Shown piece after piece: positions 12,019-23,540 of a DNA stretch of 64,000 nt (position 1 is its first letter; each line of letters begins with the position of its first letter). Source of the DNA: Takakia lepidozioides. Taxonomy: Eukaryota; Streptophyta; Takakiopsida; Takakiales; Takakiaceae. Below the pieces are notes generated by a model, which had not been told where the DNA came from, did not search any database, and worked only from the letters and a program-made list of their open reading frames with translations. Location of the stretch: NCBI GenBank assembly GCA_030704615.1, contig CM060731.1:3348001-3412000 (forward strand). Direction: 5' to 3'. Made by a program: the position numbers and the translations under genes.

Positions 12019-14960
12019 CTTCCAGCGATGCCTCTTCCTCGTGCTGGCACTGAAGCTCCTGATGCACTTGAGTCGTCATGGATCCCCTTGAGCTACAGTG
12101 TTTCGTGAAGCTCGGAGCTCAGAACGATAACGGCGGGAGAGAGATTGGTACTTTACTCATAACAGTTTCAAAATGCTAGTTTACCTCTGTTGATAGGATC
12201 ATAAATCTACAAAAATGGAAGATGGAGTGGCCCTGCTGATAGGCTTAACAACGGCGATAACAGTCGAGATAGGCTTGTGAATAAGCGGTGTCACGTCACT
12301 TACTTGTGGCGTGGTCTCAACGGAGGGAGTTATAATCAGGCTTACTAACGAACGTATCACAAGGTGTGAATGAACCTTAAGAGAGGAAAGAAATAAGTTA
12401 CTATAGTCAATTTGCAGTCAAGGGTCAAGTGGCTTATGAGTAGCTTAAGTAGTATGGAGGTTTTGGTTTTAGCCACTAGTAATGCAATTAAGTGTAGGTG
12501 GACACTGTACAAATCACCAAGATCGTACTGTAGACTATGTCAACGTGGTCTTGGTATATGACATAGGTACGTTATGTAATGGGATGTTGTGAGAAATGAT
12601 GTTTGTTGAGGTTTAACATAGATATGAAATGTTGGCAGGATGCTTATGGCTCCTATATTTTGATTGGTTGTTGTATATAATATTTAGTATAGATTATTGG
12701 GATTAATACAGTGTGTTGTGTGGTGATGGAAGTGAACTTTATTGCGTCAAGGGCATTATTGGGGAAGAGATACCAATTGGGGCCTCAAAAAAGAAAGATG
12801 ACATAGTTGTTATCGTCAAAAGAGAATTTACCGCATAAATTATATCAATATTGGTAAGTAAAAAATATGAGTGCTCAATTTACAATATGGTGTGCCAGAA
12901 TACCTTATGGTTAATCTTAGTACTGTGGTTAGGTTTGAAGGGAGACTTATGGATAGCAGACATGTATCAAAGGGGACTAGGTCCTCATTCATGTTTTGAA
13001 ATAGGTGGGGATGTACAGTGGCGGAAGGCCAGCTCTCGAACATGTATTGTGACTCTCAATGTGGTGATTGAGAAGGAGCAATGAAATTTGTGAAAGACGA
13101 TTGTGGTAAATGTAGCATACGATGCAGCTTATGACAAGCATTTGATCGGTCCAAGAAGAGAGTGCTGATGTTTTATTAGCGGTCGCTTCAATCGCATTAG
13201 ATTGCCTTCCGTTTTTCAGATTTCAATTTTTTCATTCAGTTCTGTCGACTTCCATTATCTTCAGTTCCCATTAGATCTATGCAAGTTTTTTTTGGTGTAG
13301 TTGTTTTTAAGTTTTCTTTAGTTGTTTTTAACTTGAGGAGGGGATAGAGGCCCTTGAAATTTATTAAAGGGAAAAAAAAATCCCATAGGGCCATAAGGCA
13401 AACAAACGAAGCACTAAGGGCAAACTCGAGAGAACAACAAAGGTGGTCAATTGGGGAAGACAAATGTAGAGCTCTGTGAGGCCCTTAAAAGAGGTCCATC
13501 GAGTGGTGTGATGATAAAACAGCTATAAGTGGCAATGTTCGAAATGACCAGAAGCAACAATTAGTAATAAAGAGACGTGTTAGTTGGAGTAGCTGTTAGG
13601 AAAAAGCCGTTAGCATGTGTTCTATGTCGCTAGCAGCGCGGTGCGTTTGGGGCCTAAGCATGATAGCATGATAGCAATTCTAACGATCAAAGCTAAGTCT
13701 GGTCGATTGTGATAATTTGCCTATGTGCTTCCAGTTGATTTCACGGGCGAGATAAAGAAGCGTCGAGTAGATGTCTTCCAACTGGAAGCGGGTCGTGCCA
13801 AACAGATGAGGATGGTGCAGCACTTGTGCACATGAGATTCTCTTCTCCATGAGGCCTCAAAACATTTGTGGATGCTATGTTGTTCCATTATATTCACTTC
13901 CCATTCCTTCAGTTTATTTTTCCATGGATGTTTTGTTTGAGTGACTATATGCCCAAAAATATTGAGAGTCAAGTTTATTGTGTTGTGATATGTCTAACAA
14001 ATTATTTGCACATATCAATAATTATATGGTCTAATATAATGGACATGTTACAATTATATTTCATTAAATACATTTATATCTTGTCTTCTTTATGAAGCCC
14101 AATATTTCTATCTTACAATATTACAAGAGAACATTTTACAATATAGTTCTTTATTCACAAGACAATGGACAGATGCCCCAGTCGCCAAAGCCAAAAATGT
14201 ATATATTGAACTACGATTGAATCGTACTGGACTGATCATTAATCAATATTTATTGTTCTTAAACTACATTGATCATTTTTCATGTATATATATGAAGTCA
14301 TTACGCGATCCTAGTCATTAGTTTGGGATTATTTGAGGGGAAAATAGATCAAAACCCTTGGTAAGCCATAATGTACTCACATTGAAACAACGAAGGATGA
14401 AGAAAACGCTAAAGAAATTTTTATCCATGAAAACTAATGTTATAATAGGTAAGATACATGGAATACCGCCTCAAGAAAATTGAAATACAACATCTAATTA
14501 CATTGTGGAGTTTGAACAACATGCATGATAAATGGATGTTGATGTGCCTAGCCTTGTAGCGACACAAAAATATGGCCGACGGATCCAACACTTCCATCCA
14601 TATTTTATCGACAATTTAAGCAAATTAATATTTGTCACATCATTCAGATAAGTAACTACCCCACCATTAACCCAATTTGTTGTAACAACCTACAAGCCAT
14701 CGTACAAACTATTACATAGTTATATGTTGAAATTGTGAGAGGTTTAATGTTGATATTTCATCTTAATTTAAGCCGGCAAGGTGTACTCCGATCATAGTAC
14801 ACCAAAGTTCTCTCCATACATCATCTAGATCCAGACACATGGGAGCTAAGTGTACCTTGGTATTTTAGTTTGTCAATCGGATCATATGACCATCGCCCTA
14901 TCATCAACTATTCCTAAATAGATTCATCCAAATATTTGTGAGACAATGATCATAAACTCT
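12019..14960. other. AT-rich intergenic region
   Basis: No gene recognised on either strand; all open frames are under about 85 codons and lack motifs. A short direct repeat (agcatgatagcatgatagca) lies near 13658-13677. The stretch separates the Harbinger relic from the lectin gene. Confidence 0.45.
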
Positions 14961-15392
14961 CTATGAGCCCATAGTGTTAGTAGCCCAGATAGGGGAATTC
15001 GTCGACTTGCAGTAGATAACAACATTTCCATCATCTTGCATATCCAATTGGTAGTCTAAATTGTCACATTTGGCTCTGTTGGTGCCAGAGGACCATACAG
15101 GGGCTCCTGAATCAGTATAGACCACCAAGTTTCCGTCTGTTCCCAATGTCAATTGGCAGCCAGAACCTTTGCCAGTGCTTCCGGAGGACCACGGTGCAAA
15201 GGTGCCGTCGTATAGCACCAAATTGCAGTCGGGTTGGATTACAAACAAGTAGCGCCCACTTGGGCTTGATAGAAGATATCCGGTGCCCAATGTGTCTCCT
15301 GCATTTAGGACGCTACTAAGGCAGCTAACACTAGCTGGAAGTGTGAATAACGCTACAATTAACACAATTTTGGACATACCCATTGCGCCCAT
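14961..15392 (-). CDS. GNA-like (bulb-type, B_lectin) mannose-binding lectin
   Basis: Intronless 143-residue protein. Residues 1-24 are a signal peptide (KIVLIVALFTLPASVSC), so the product enters the secretory pathway. The mature part is one monocot-mannose-binding (GNA-type) beta-prism domain. Three QxDxNxVxY carbohydrate sites are visible: QPDCNLVLY, a variant TDGNLVVY with the first position changed, and QDDGNVVIY. Each is followed by the W-S/A-S/T turn (APWSSG, PVWSSGT, PIWATNT). Cysteines spaced for the usual loop disulphide are present. A TATA-like CACATATAGC lies about 35 bases before the start. Family members bind mannose glycans and are usually tied to defence or storage. The frame is intact and no neighbour suggests a linked role. 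Confidence 0.93.
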   Translation of the reverse strand: MGAMGMSKIVLIVALFTLPASVSCLSSVLNAGDTLGTGYLLSSPSGRYLFVIQPDCNLVLYDGTFAPWSSGSTGKGSGCQLTLGTDGNLVVYTDSGAPVWSSGTNRAKCDNLDYQLDMQDDGNVVIYCKSTNSPIWATNTMGS

Positions 15393-16090
15393 GCTAGATT
15401 TTCAGCTATATGTGCAACTATTTGTGAGTGTGAGAGAGAAAGCAATTTCACAACTCACACCAAAAGGCAAAACATGTGTAATATAGTGAAAGAGACAAGT
15501 GGTTTGAGACTTCCTTTTCCCTCAAAGAGTTTGGAATTTATAACTTAAGGCATACTGTAGTTGTTGTCGAAACATTAATAATCAGTCCAAATGCAATTTA
15601 TGGGATTCTGTGACGATATTCTAATTTCTAATATCAGACAGCCTCAAGTAGAGAAATATAGAAACTCTTTGCATGAACGGAGTATGTTGTTGGACAAATA
15701 GATTTCTTGGATTTGTTTTCTTGGTTTGCTTGGAAATCGGGGATACCCATCGATTGGGCAACATTTGGCAAATAAACAAGCTTATCTCAAAATTTCTTTA
15801 AAGAAACAGGATGGGCAGGTACACTTCTAAACTTTAGGTAGAAAAGGAAAGAAAAATTAGACCACAACATTATTATCCAACAATTTGTCCCTTCTTATCT
15901 CTTTATTGATAAAATAGTCTGGTTGGATTTTTGGATGCAGCTGTATCAAATAGCACATTTTTTCTTTTTTTGAAGTATTGAACTACTTAATAGTTAATGA
16001 GCCATCATCGTTAGTAATAGGACCCACCCCCCATATCTAGGCACTAGCCTAAAGTTGAAGTGGCTATTACGTATGCCGATGTTGACCAAC

Positions 16091-16120
16091 ATCTTCTCTC
16101 TTTCTCTCTCTCTCTCTCTT
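16091..16120. repeat. (CT)n microsatellite
   Basis: Uninterrupted or nearly uninterrupted CT dinucleotides; a second CT tract ending in Cs lies at about 16893-16915. Confidence 0.9.
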
Positions 16121-18869
16121 ATATTTATATGAAGTATTGTTTTTTAATGATTCTGAGTTAGTATCACATCATCTAGTACAAGAGAGTAACTAGCCAATTC
16201 GATAAAATGTACAACGATGTACAACGGTTCTAATTTTGTTGCTGTAAATTCAACGTGTACCTTATTTATTCATCATTTTTTTATTTGAAAAATGCTAAAA
16301 TATTTTCAAATAGATTGAAGGCATATATACACTTGATTAAGGTATATGCTCATCATGGCTATCCTTGACCTCCTACTAGCATACGTTATTTTTAGCAAGT
16401 CATATGAGTGTGAATTCTTTCAATGGCGTTGTCTCTTTCACACACGCTAAGACGGGCTGCCAACCTCTTGAAAAAAGCCTCTTAAAATGTGGGTTCCATT
16501 AAATATTTGTCAACATCTTGAAAGGTCAAGTAAGTGCACAAGTCATCCCACTCTCTTTCTTAACTGCACAATGTGTGGTCCTATGGTTGATCCATGTTCT
16601 CTATCCAACATTAACATGTTTTTGGGCATGTTCCACCTCCTTTGCATGCATCCCACATATGCATTCTTACTATATGCGTACCATCGAGCTTGTAAGATTT
16701 TAAATTCGAACTGAGATCGATCAGACCATAATATTTCAAATTTGAACTAGTATTCAAAGACATATGGCATATCCAGCTCCCGCCAATTGGCATACATATC
16801 TTCATAAAAAGAACATGATAGCACTGCCACAAGTGTTGGGCAGTTATCGAATAATGATTATATGAAAACGTTATGTCAGCCATGGCCGACGTCCTCTCTC
16901 TCTCTCTCTCCCCCCACAAGCCCTTTATCAATATATTTATAATCACAATAGATAATTCTTTTTGTTAATAAATTAGTTTTTTAAATATTATGTAATTAAA
17001 CAGCTTGAAAGTTTATAATTAAATACTTACATGTAAAATTAATTGATAAGTATATTTATGTAATATATATAGAGGAATATTTTTACAAAAGCAAACATGA
17101 TTTAAGGCCATCCGTAGCTGGGTTTGCCACACAGCCTTTAAATGGAACAGGACATGGCCTGATTTTTTTGCCAGAAGTGCCTAACGGAGCAAACAATTTT
17201 GTATTTGGTGAGCCAAAATAATTGAACCTACTCATGACAAATAATTTATAAATTATTCCATTGGATTTGGCTGAAAAGTTTACAAGGAGGCTTGGGCGCA
17301 TTCGACATTGCACCCTCAGAGAGGATGGATATGCAAATTTATTGATTTTGGATGGCTTCATTTGGAGCCACAATTTATTTTTGAAGCTGTCAGTTATGCA
17401 GAGCAATTTGAACACCTGAAAACACCTACAAATGAGCTGCAGGCTAAAGAAGGCCTTTTGCCTAATTTTCTGTGGCAAGTTTTCATTCCTACTACAGGTT
17501 AGAAATTATGTGGGACGAACATTTAGCAAAAATTAAAATTAAAAATCACTCAAATTGCATGGTCAAAGCAAAAAGAAATGGTGTTTAATAATTTTTAAAC
17601 ATAAAAGAAATCCCCATTAAGTCTGGATAATCTGCCAAATTGGTAGGTGGGTCGTAATTTTTAGGCATCTAAAAATGAACTACGTGGGCAATTAAGGGTC
17701 AACTATAATAGTCTTTAGCTATTTATAATTAAGCTACTTATATGGTTGACTATAGTTATCTTTAGCTATTTCAAGATAAGTTCTTGGTACTTTTCGTGTT
17801 GGGACCTCATTTGGCACATGTCTTATTTGGGCTATATAATTATGTAACCCACTATTATCAACCTGGGCCTGGATTTATAGAAAAAACCCTTCAACCATTT
17901 TTGAAGAGTGCTTTTAAAATTAAAAATTTATCAAAAGTACTTAGAGATACTAACTAATTAAATCAAAATATTATCTAAACACTAAATAATACCAGAATTA
18001 ATACTAATGACCTAGTAATAATCCTTGCAACATTGTACATAATTACGGGTGGGGGCCAAATATCCAAAAACTTGATAATGCTACTATGATATTAAGAGCA
18101 GCACACAACGAGTGCAATAAATGTCATGCAAGGTGGCGGCAAAAAGCAAGCTGTCTAGCCTCTTAATATTGATATTGGAAATCTAGTTTTTTGTTAGCCC
18201 TCATAAATATCAATATTAATATCAGTTTAAGCCTTATTCTAGGGTCTGGGTCTCAACATCAATATTAGTTACTTAAGCACTTAACCAGTGGGTAGGTTAT
18301 GAACTAGGTATTGTCCCACAATATACCCTACGGGTCCGGGTCCACATACCCGCATTGATACCTGTGCTGATATCTTGGACATACCCACATACCCTCCCAA
18401 CATTGGAATAAACTCTAACAAATTAGTGACGGCTGAAGGTCGGAGACTAGTTTTAGGCCCTTACCATATGAGCGGCAGCGAAAAGCAATGACGTGGAAGT
18501 CCCTGCCTATGACTTTTACGAACGATGGCATAGAGCGTAGGTATACGTCAACAAGAACCAGAAACCCACTACCACACGACCGACAATTGGGTATGGATAA
18601 GGCAGCGCAAAAACGATGAGAACAAGACGTCCGCTCTTCTTTCTTGCCAACGATTTTTTTGGGTCTCTGAGACAGATGCAAGTGAAGAAGAAGCATCACA
18701 GCCATGGACCTACCAATACGCCAAAACCTACTATCTTAAAATATAGAGACATAACAATATATATATGTATATATAAACTCTTTTGCATCTTGACTGATCT
18801 TGATTGATATTAATGTGCTATTACTGTGCATTTCTTTTTTCATCCTAGTTGTTTACATGTTCAAAAAGG

Positions 18870-18962
18870 TTGTTTTAGAAGGATTCGAACTCCTCATCTT
18901 TTCCTCTTGACTGCAATTAATGTGATACACACCTCATTAACTACACGTTTATGGAGCTCCTC
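18870..18962 (-). repeat. tRNA-like / SINE-head sequence
   Basis: On the minus strand TGTAGTTAATGAGG (box A-like) precedes GAGTTCGAATCC (box B-like) by about 45 bases. The acceptor arms do not pair, so this is not a functional tRNA. Confidence 0.35.
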
Positions 18963-20449
18963 CATATTAACATTCATTGCTAACTAGGGCAGGTTTATCT
19001 ACAACATAGGGCTTATCCGAGGGTGTTGTATCTTGTTGTAGATAAGATCCGGTGTAGGTATATCCCACTTTTTCAAAACTGATGCGTGGTCTCCTCTTGA
19101 GGGAGGAGCCAACAAAAGAATGTTACTGTCATTTGGTACAAAGCACTCCAAAGGTTTGGTTGCACAACTATGAAATGAATGGTATCATGTGAAAATGCAT
19201 GCAAATATAGTACCCTCAAATTACCACTGGTTCACCACAACGTGTATTATCCCAACACATGACACCATCATGACGTGGTCACTCAAGTGTCATTATTTCA
19301 TGTCTATCTTGAATTCCCTTCGGAAGAGTTCGAATTGAAGACCTCCACGTTACAATGTTGTTACCAACACATTTATTAAGATGCACAATGTAATAACTTC
19401 TCTCTGAACACCTTTGTGGTTGAGTTCAAACCAATCCTGGGAATGTTTGTCTCTCAACATCTAAGGGTCAACAAATCGATCGAGAGAGAGGAAATAAAGA
19501 GATTTATTATGTCCATGGCATGCCTAAAGAAAAAAAAGAGAAAAAAAGAATGTCATCACGTCCACATAGTGTCAAAAGGGGGCCATGAGACAACTTGGAA
19601 CAAACCAAGGACTGCTGGAGAAGACATGACCAAGTGTTGCTTGAAGACGAAGTGCCTTAAGCAGATAAGCCATAAGACACTTCACATTCACGATTTTACA
19701 GAAAGAAATAATTTAGAAAACAACATTAAAATCACTTGAGTATGCTACATCACTACACTAACACAAAGAATCTGAAAAGTAAGCAATGCAATAAGTGTTG
19801 TTGGGCACATATCTTAGAAATGAGCATTGTCAAAGTATGAGCTACAAAGCTCTCCTAAATGCCACAATGTGTCAATCAACTACAATCTTCAACTCTTTCT
19901 ACCATAGTTTGTCTAGCATGCACAATCATCTTTCATGGAGGTCTCTTCCAACCCTTTACATTTCCTGCCTAACAATTTGATAGTCTATGCTCATGCTTCC
20001 AAGCACATGCGGCCAAAAGGACAATATGTATACAAACATGTCCAATAAACTTACACAAATGCTACAAGCATATGTCAGTACTTTGGAAAGTTTGGAATGG
20101 TCTCTATGAAAAGTACGTCGACCAAAGAGCGGCGGTTGAGCATAGTTCTAGTGGTCCATATGTAAAGGCCATGTTTGACTATATCTCTATGTGAGGCTGA
20201 GATATACTGTTCGAGATTTCTCTGTCCGGGTTGCATTCCTTGATATAATGGTGGGTGTATGTAGTGGTTGTGGTTATATCACATGGTGTGGTGAGTATGT
20301 GCTAGGTGTGTTAGTCATGAAATCGAGATACAATACATAAGAATTGATTGAAGATGTCTCAACAACAATGGAAATACAAGCGGTGCCACCACTTGTGATC
20401 ACATGTTTGCACACTATAATATAAAAGGTGGACGCATTGCCGAAGCAAG

Positions 20450-20584
20450 CGTAACTTATGGTGCCACTTGACCCAGAAGGGCTACTGCCTTCCGGTAGGA
20501 AGGTGGACACTTTTGTAACAACCAACAGGGTGGTTTGAACCCACAACCAAGAGGGTATATGCCAGTGGGCTACATGTTGGTTGT
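20450..20584 (-). repeat. tRNA-derived SINE-like insertion in the piggyBac relic
   Basis: The minus strand has TAGCCCACTGG (box A-like) and GTTGTGGGTTCAAACC (box B-like) in the right order. It interrupts the piggyBac reading frame immediately after the QLRRYYS motif, which supports a later insertion. Confidence 0.45.
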
Positions 20585-20903
20585 TCACTATAATATCTTC
20601 TAAGTTGATCCTGCACATCAAACCCCCTCATGTATTGTTGATAATACTTCACAATAGAGGAAGTAGGAACCAATCGCCAAACATTCCGGTCAAGTCATTT
20701 AACAAAACTGGACTAGAAAACTTAAAAAAAATTGTCTTTCGTGTCCATTTCCCTCAAAACCCGCCAACAATCTACTTACCACAAAGTTCCCTTGACCATG
20801 TGTCAAATCAACAACATCATTGTGACCAAGGTACACTTCCATTCTATGTATGTATCTACAGTTACCACCGGCCAAATACCATATCTTTATCTCCATTTTC
20901 CAG

Positions 20904-20934
<31 letters not shown>

Positions 20935-21160
20935 TTGTTTTTTCGTATTGTTGCAATTGGAGGACTTACCCTTGTATTTCAATGTCATCTCATCAACACA
21001 TAGGTTTTGCTCGGGTTTCCAGAACTGAGCATAGAACTCATTTCGCCGGCCTATCAACAATCGGGCCTTCGTAATTTTATCATAACGAGCAAGTGCCAAC
21101 AGGTGATATGCACGAGCCGGTGGCAGGTTCCCAACAATGTGACCATGGCCCCTCGTCACG
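20585..21160 (-). pseudogene. piggyBac-family transposase remnant
   Basis: The minus strand encodes fragments of a DDE_Tnp_1_7 (piggyBac) transposase: FWKPEQNLCVDEMTLKYKGKS, holding the conserved (V)DExxxxxKGR block; then IWYLAGGNCRYIHRMEVYLG followed by VVSRLLAGFEGNGH (core beta strands); then YYQQYMRGFDVQDQLRRYYS (the DxxDQ-type C-terminal block). Reading frames change between blocks. A (TTTTG)n tract at 20903-20943 lies between the first two blocks and a SINE-like insertion cuts the third. No TTAA-flanked ends were found. Confidence 0.85.
20903..20943. repeat. (TTTTG)n simple repeat
   Basis: Six or so pentamer units followed by a T run, inside the piggyBac relic. Confidence 0.9.
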
Positions 21161-21203
21161 GCCCTTTCAGGATGGTCTCGCCCAACATTTCGAGGAGTAG
21201 GCT

Positions 21204-22120
21204 TTGAAACCTCTATATGAAGGGTGTTCTTTCAGTAGGTTGGCTGCAACCCTTCTATTGTTGAACACATGTCAAACACATGGTGTCTCCAACATTGTTA
21301 ATGAGATACTTTCATTATTTCCAAAGAACTCTTGCCTGTTGAAAATTGTTTGCCCAAATCCCACTATAGAGCAAAACAACTCATAATGGAGTTGGGGCTT
21401 ACTTATGACAATATGGATGCATGTCCGAAGGGTTGTGTGTTATTTAGGGGAGAAAAGTTGGAGAAATTGGAGGCGTGCCTACAATCCAGTCCAATCCGTA
21501 TCGAGTGGGGACAAAGACACGGGTTCCATGTAAGGTTCTTCGTCACTTCCCTGTCATCAGGCTTCTACATATGTACAAAGTAAAAACAATTGCAGAACTC
21601 ATGACCTGACACTCTACAACCGAAGTGAGGATGGGTTGGTGAGGCACCCAGCAGACAGTAGAGCTTGGGCACACATTGACCAGACAAGTGGCCATATTTT
21701 GCGGAACCTAGAAGTATTCGACTAAGGTCTTGCTCTAGATGGAGTAAATCCATTCAATGACAAATCAACCAAATGATCGACATGGCTTGTCTTTCTCATC
21801 AATTACAATCTACCCCCCTGGTTATGCACCAAGGCTTTTTTTACAATGCTAACTCATCTGAATACCTGGGTCGGATTCAATGACGAATGCCAACATAGAT
21901 GTGTATTTGCAACCTGTGGTGGATGAATTAAAGTTGTTGTGGGAGGTGGGTGTTCAAGCAATAGATGGATCGAAGCAGGTGGGAGAACAAACATTCCTCA
22001 TGAGACCCATTCTAATGTGGTTAATACACAACTTTCAAGCATATGGGTTGTTGGCGGGGTGCAAACATGGTGGATACAAGGCATGCCCAACTTGTGATTC
22101 CAGGTACTCCAAGGCCTGAT
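21204..22120 (+). pseudogene. CACTA (En/Spm) transposase TNP2-like fragment
   Basis: The plus strand carries pieces of a Transposase_21-type protein: LPKSHYRAKQLIMELGLTYD (about 21350-21409), DACPKGCVLFRGEKLEKLEAC (about 21415-21480), a degraded stretch matching the HFPLIPRLLHMYK-type block at about 21545-21590, and at 21880-22119 a region ending MWLIHNFQAYGLLAG then CKHGGYKACPTCD. Several stops and frame changes interrupt it, and the catalytic part is incomplete. It abuts the piggyBac relic, which suggests nested insertions. Confidence 0.85.
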
Positions 22121-22734
22121 CTAAAATTTCCATTAGGATATGGATAGCCAACGAAGTCTTCAATTTTGCAACATTCATAAGGTACTTCTGCCACTTTCTC
22201 CTTCGAAGGCCCCTTGTGATCTAAGATTAGAGCAAACAAATTTGTCTGCGTGCTACGGACCGCATTATAGGTACATGCCAAGATAGATAAAAAAAAAATC
22301 AACAAGTGCAACATTATTGTGCAAAGGAACTTCTAGCTCCAACTCACCCCACTCCAAATTACCTTTGCCAGCTTGGAGGCATCTACATGTCATCGACAAA
22401 CTTTAGTTTAGGTGGCCATTCATTGCAACTTCTAGGCAAATTGTAAAGGCCAAGCTCATGTGTAGCATTTCAAGTGTACTCCAAAAAATTCCACATGTTA
22501 GGATCACAAAATGCATCCAAGTTTGCTCGAGCCTCCTCAGCTGGGCCACAATTAGAGTCCGAATCAATTCCAAGCACTATTACTGTTTTCAAAATTATCA
22601 TGAGGTCCCAAGTCCCAACCTAAGTGTGTCACCTACAGCTACTAGCATTGGCTCCTCAAGGTTCATGTCAATGGAAGCTCAGTGATGCATCCCAAGTGTA
22701 TGGGACTCCAGGACTGGAAGCCAAGGTTTTGGGT
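22121..22734. other. Transposon-flanking DNA, no gene recognised
   Basis: A minus-strand open frame at 22021-22314 overlaps the CACTA fragment and has no known motif. Probably more of the decayed element. Confidence 0.35.
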
Positions 22735-22875
22735 TTCTTATGCAGGCTATGCCTGGCATGGGAAGCCAAAAACAGTCGACATATCCTGTGCATTGGCCTG
22801 TGGGTCTGGGGTTCAAACCCCTGTGAAAGGGGGTTGATTTTCCTCTCTCTGGCTGCCGGGAAAAAATAGAAAGAA
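22735..22875 (+). repeat. tRNA-derived SINE-like element (GAAAGGGGGTT family)
   Basis: Contains box B-like GGGGTTCAAACCC at 22810-22822 and then GAAAGGGGGTTGATTTTCC, a tail phrase shared with the SINE copy at 56738-56955. The box A half is degraded. The copy ends in an A-rich run (ggaaaaaatagaaag). Confidence 0.5.
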
Positions 22876-23210
22876 AAAGAAAAGGCTGAGCAAGTGTAAG
22901 TAAGGAGAGACTGTTGCTCAACTATTTGTTGCTGTGAATGCCAGCAGACGTTGGGAGGGAAAGGGATCCTTTCTTGCTTTACATTCTAATTGTATTTCTC
23001 ATGGATTGCTTGCGGTCTGCGATGGGTTCGCATTGCAACGGAATCTGTTCAGCAGCATCAAACTCAGAATTGGCAGGTCATCTGCGAGGAAGCAGAGAGT
23101 GGGCCCTGAGCAGGTGGGTTCCGTTGGAGAGATTAGCAGACGGAGAAGGGAATAGTTTTCATTATGGGTATTCAATGGAGGTCTTGAAGGCTTTGGGGCT
23201 TGCGTTATAA

Positions 23211-23225
23211 CATCATCATCATCAT
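23211..23225. repeat. (CAT)n microsatellite upstream of the BLISTER-like gene
   Basis: Five CAT units about 315 bases before the start codon, presumably in the 5' leader or promoter. Confidence 0.85.
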
Positions 23226-23540
23226 GGTAGTGAGAATCGGCGTACGTTTTGCCAGGAAGTGGTAGATCGAGCCTAAGTGAAGGATTAAGATTCTAGGGAG
23301 AGGATGCAGATCGTTATAAAGAGAGTGGAGAGTTCAATATCACCCAGAGTATGAGACTTTCGATGCCTGCGGGTCGTTTGAAGGGCTTTGGAATGCGCAG
23401 AATCACATGACCTCATCAAGAACTTGTATGGAATCCTCTTTCAGGGGAAGGACAGGCAGTTGGGATGTTGGAGGGGGGCTTGAGAGAAATCTGATACACC
23501 CAGGTCAGGAAGGGGTCCTTCTGCCAGTTGGCTCATAGCT

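Larger units (their letters stand above)
15393..20273. other. Long AT-rich intergenic region
   Basis: No recognisable gene. CT microsatellites occur at about 16091-16120 and 16893-16910. An open frame of 131 codons at 17083-17478 (minus) has no known motif. About 18290-18400 is a stretch rich in the phrase accc(g/t)cattgatacc resembling the dispersed AATACC motifs seen at 39-41 kb. One SINE-like copy is listed at 18870-18962. Confidence 0.45.

Noticed and set aside
17083-17478. 131-codon minus-strand open frame as a gene
   Set aside because: No motif, no start context or splice partners, AT-rich repeat surroundings.
18870-18962. Possible functional tRNA gene
   Set aside because: Box A- and B-like motifs are present but acceptor and anticodon stems do not form.
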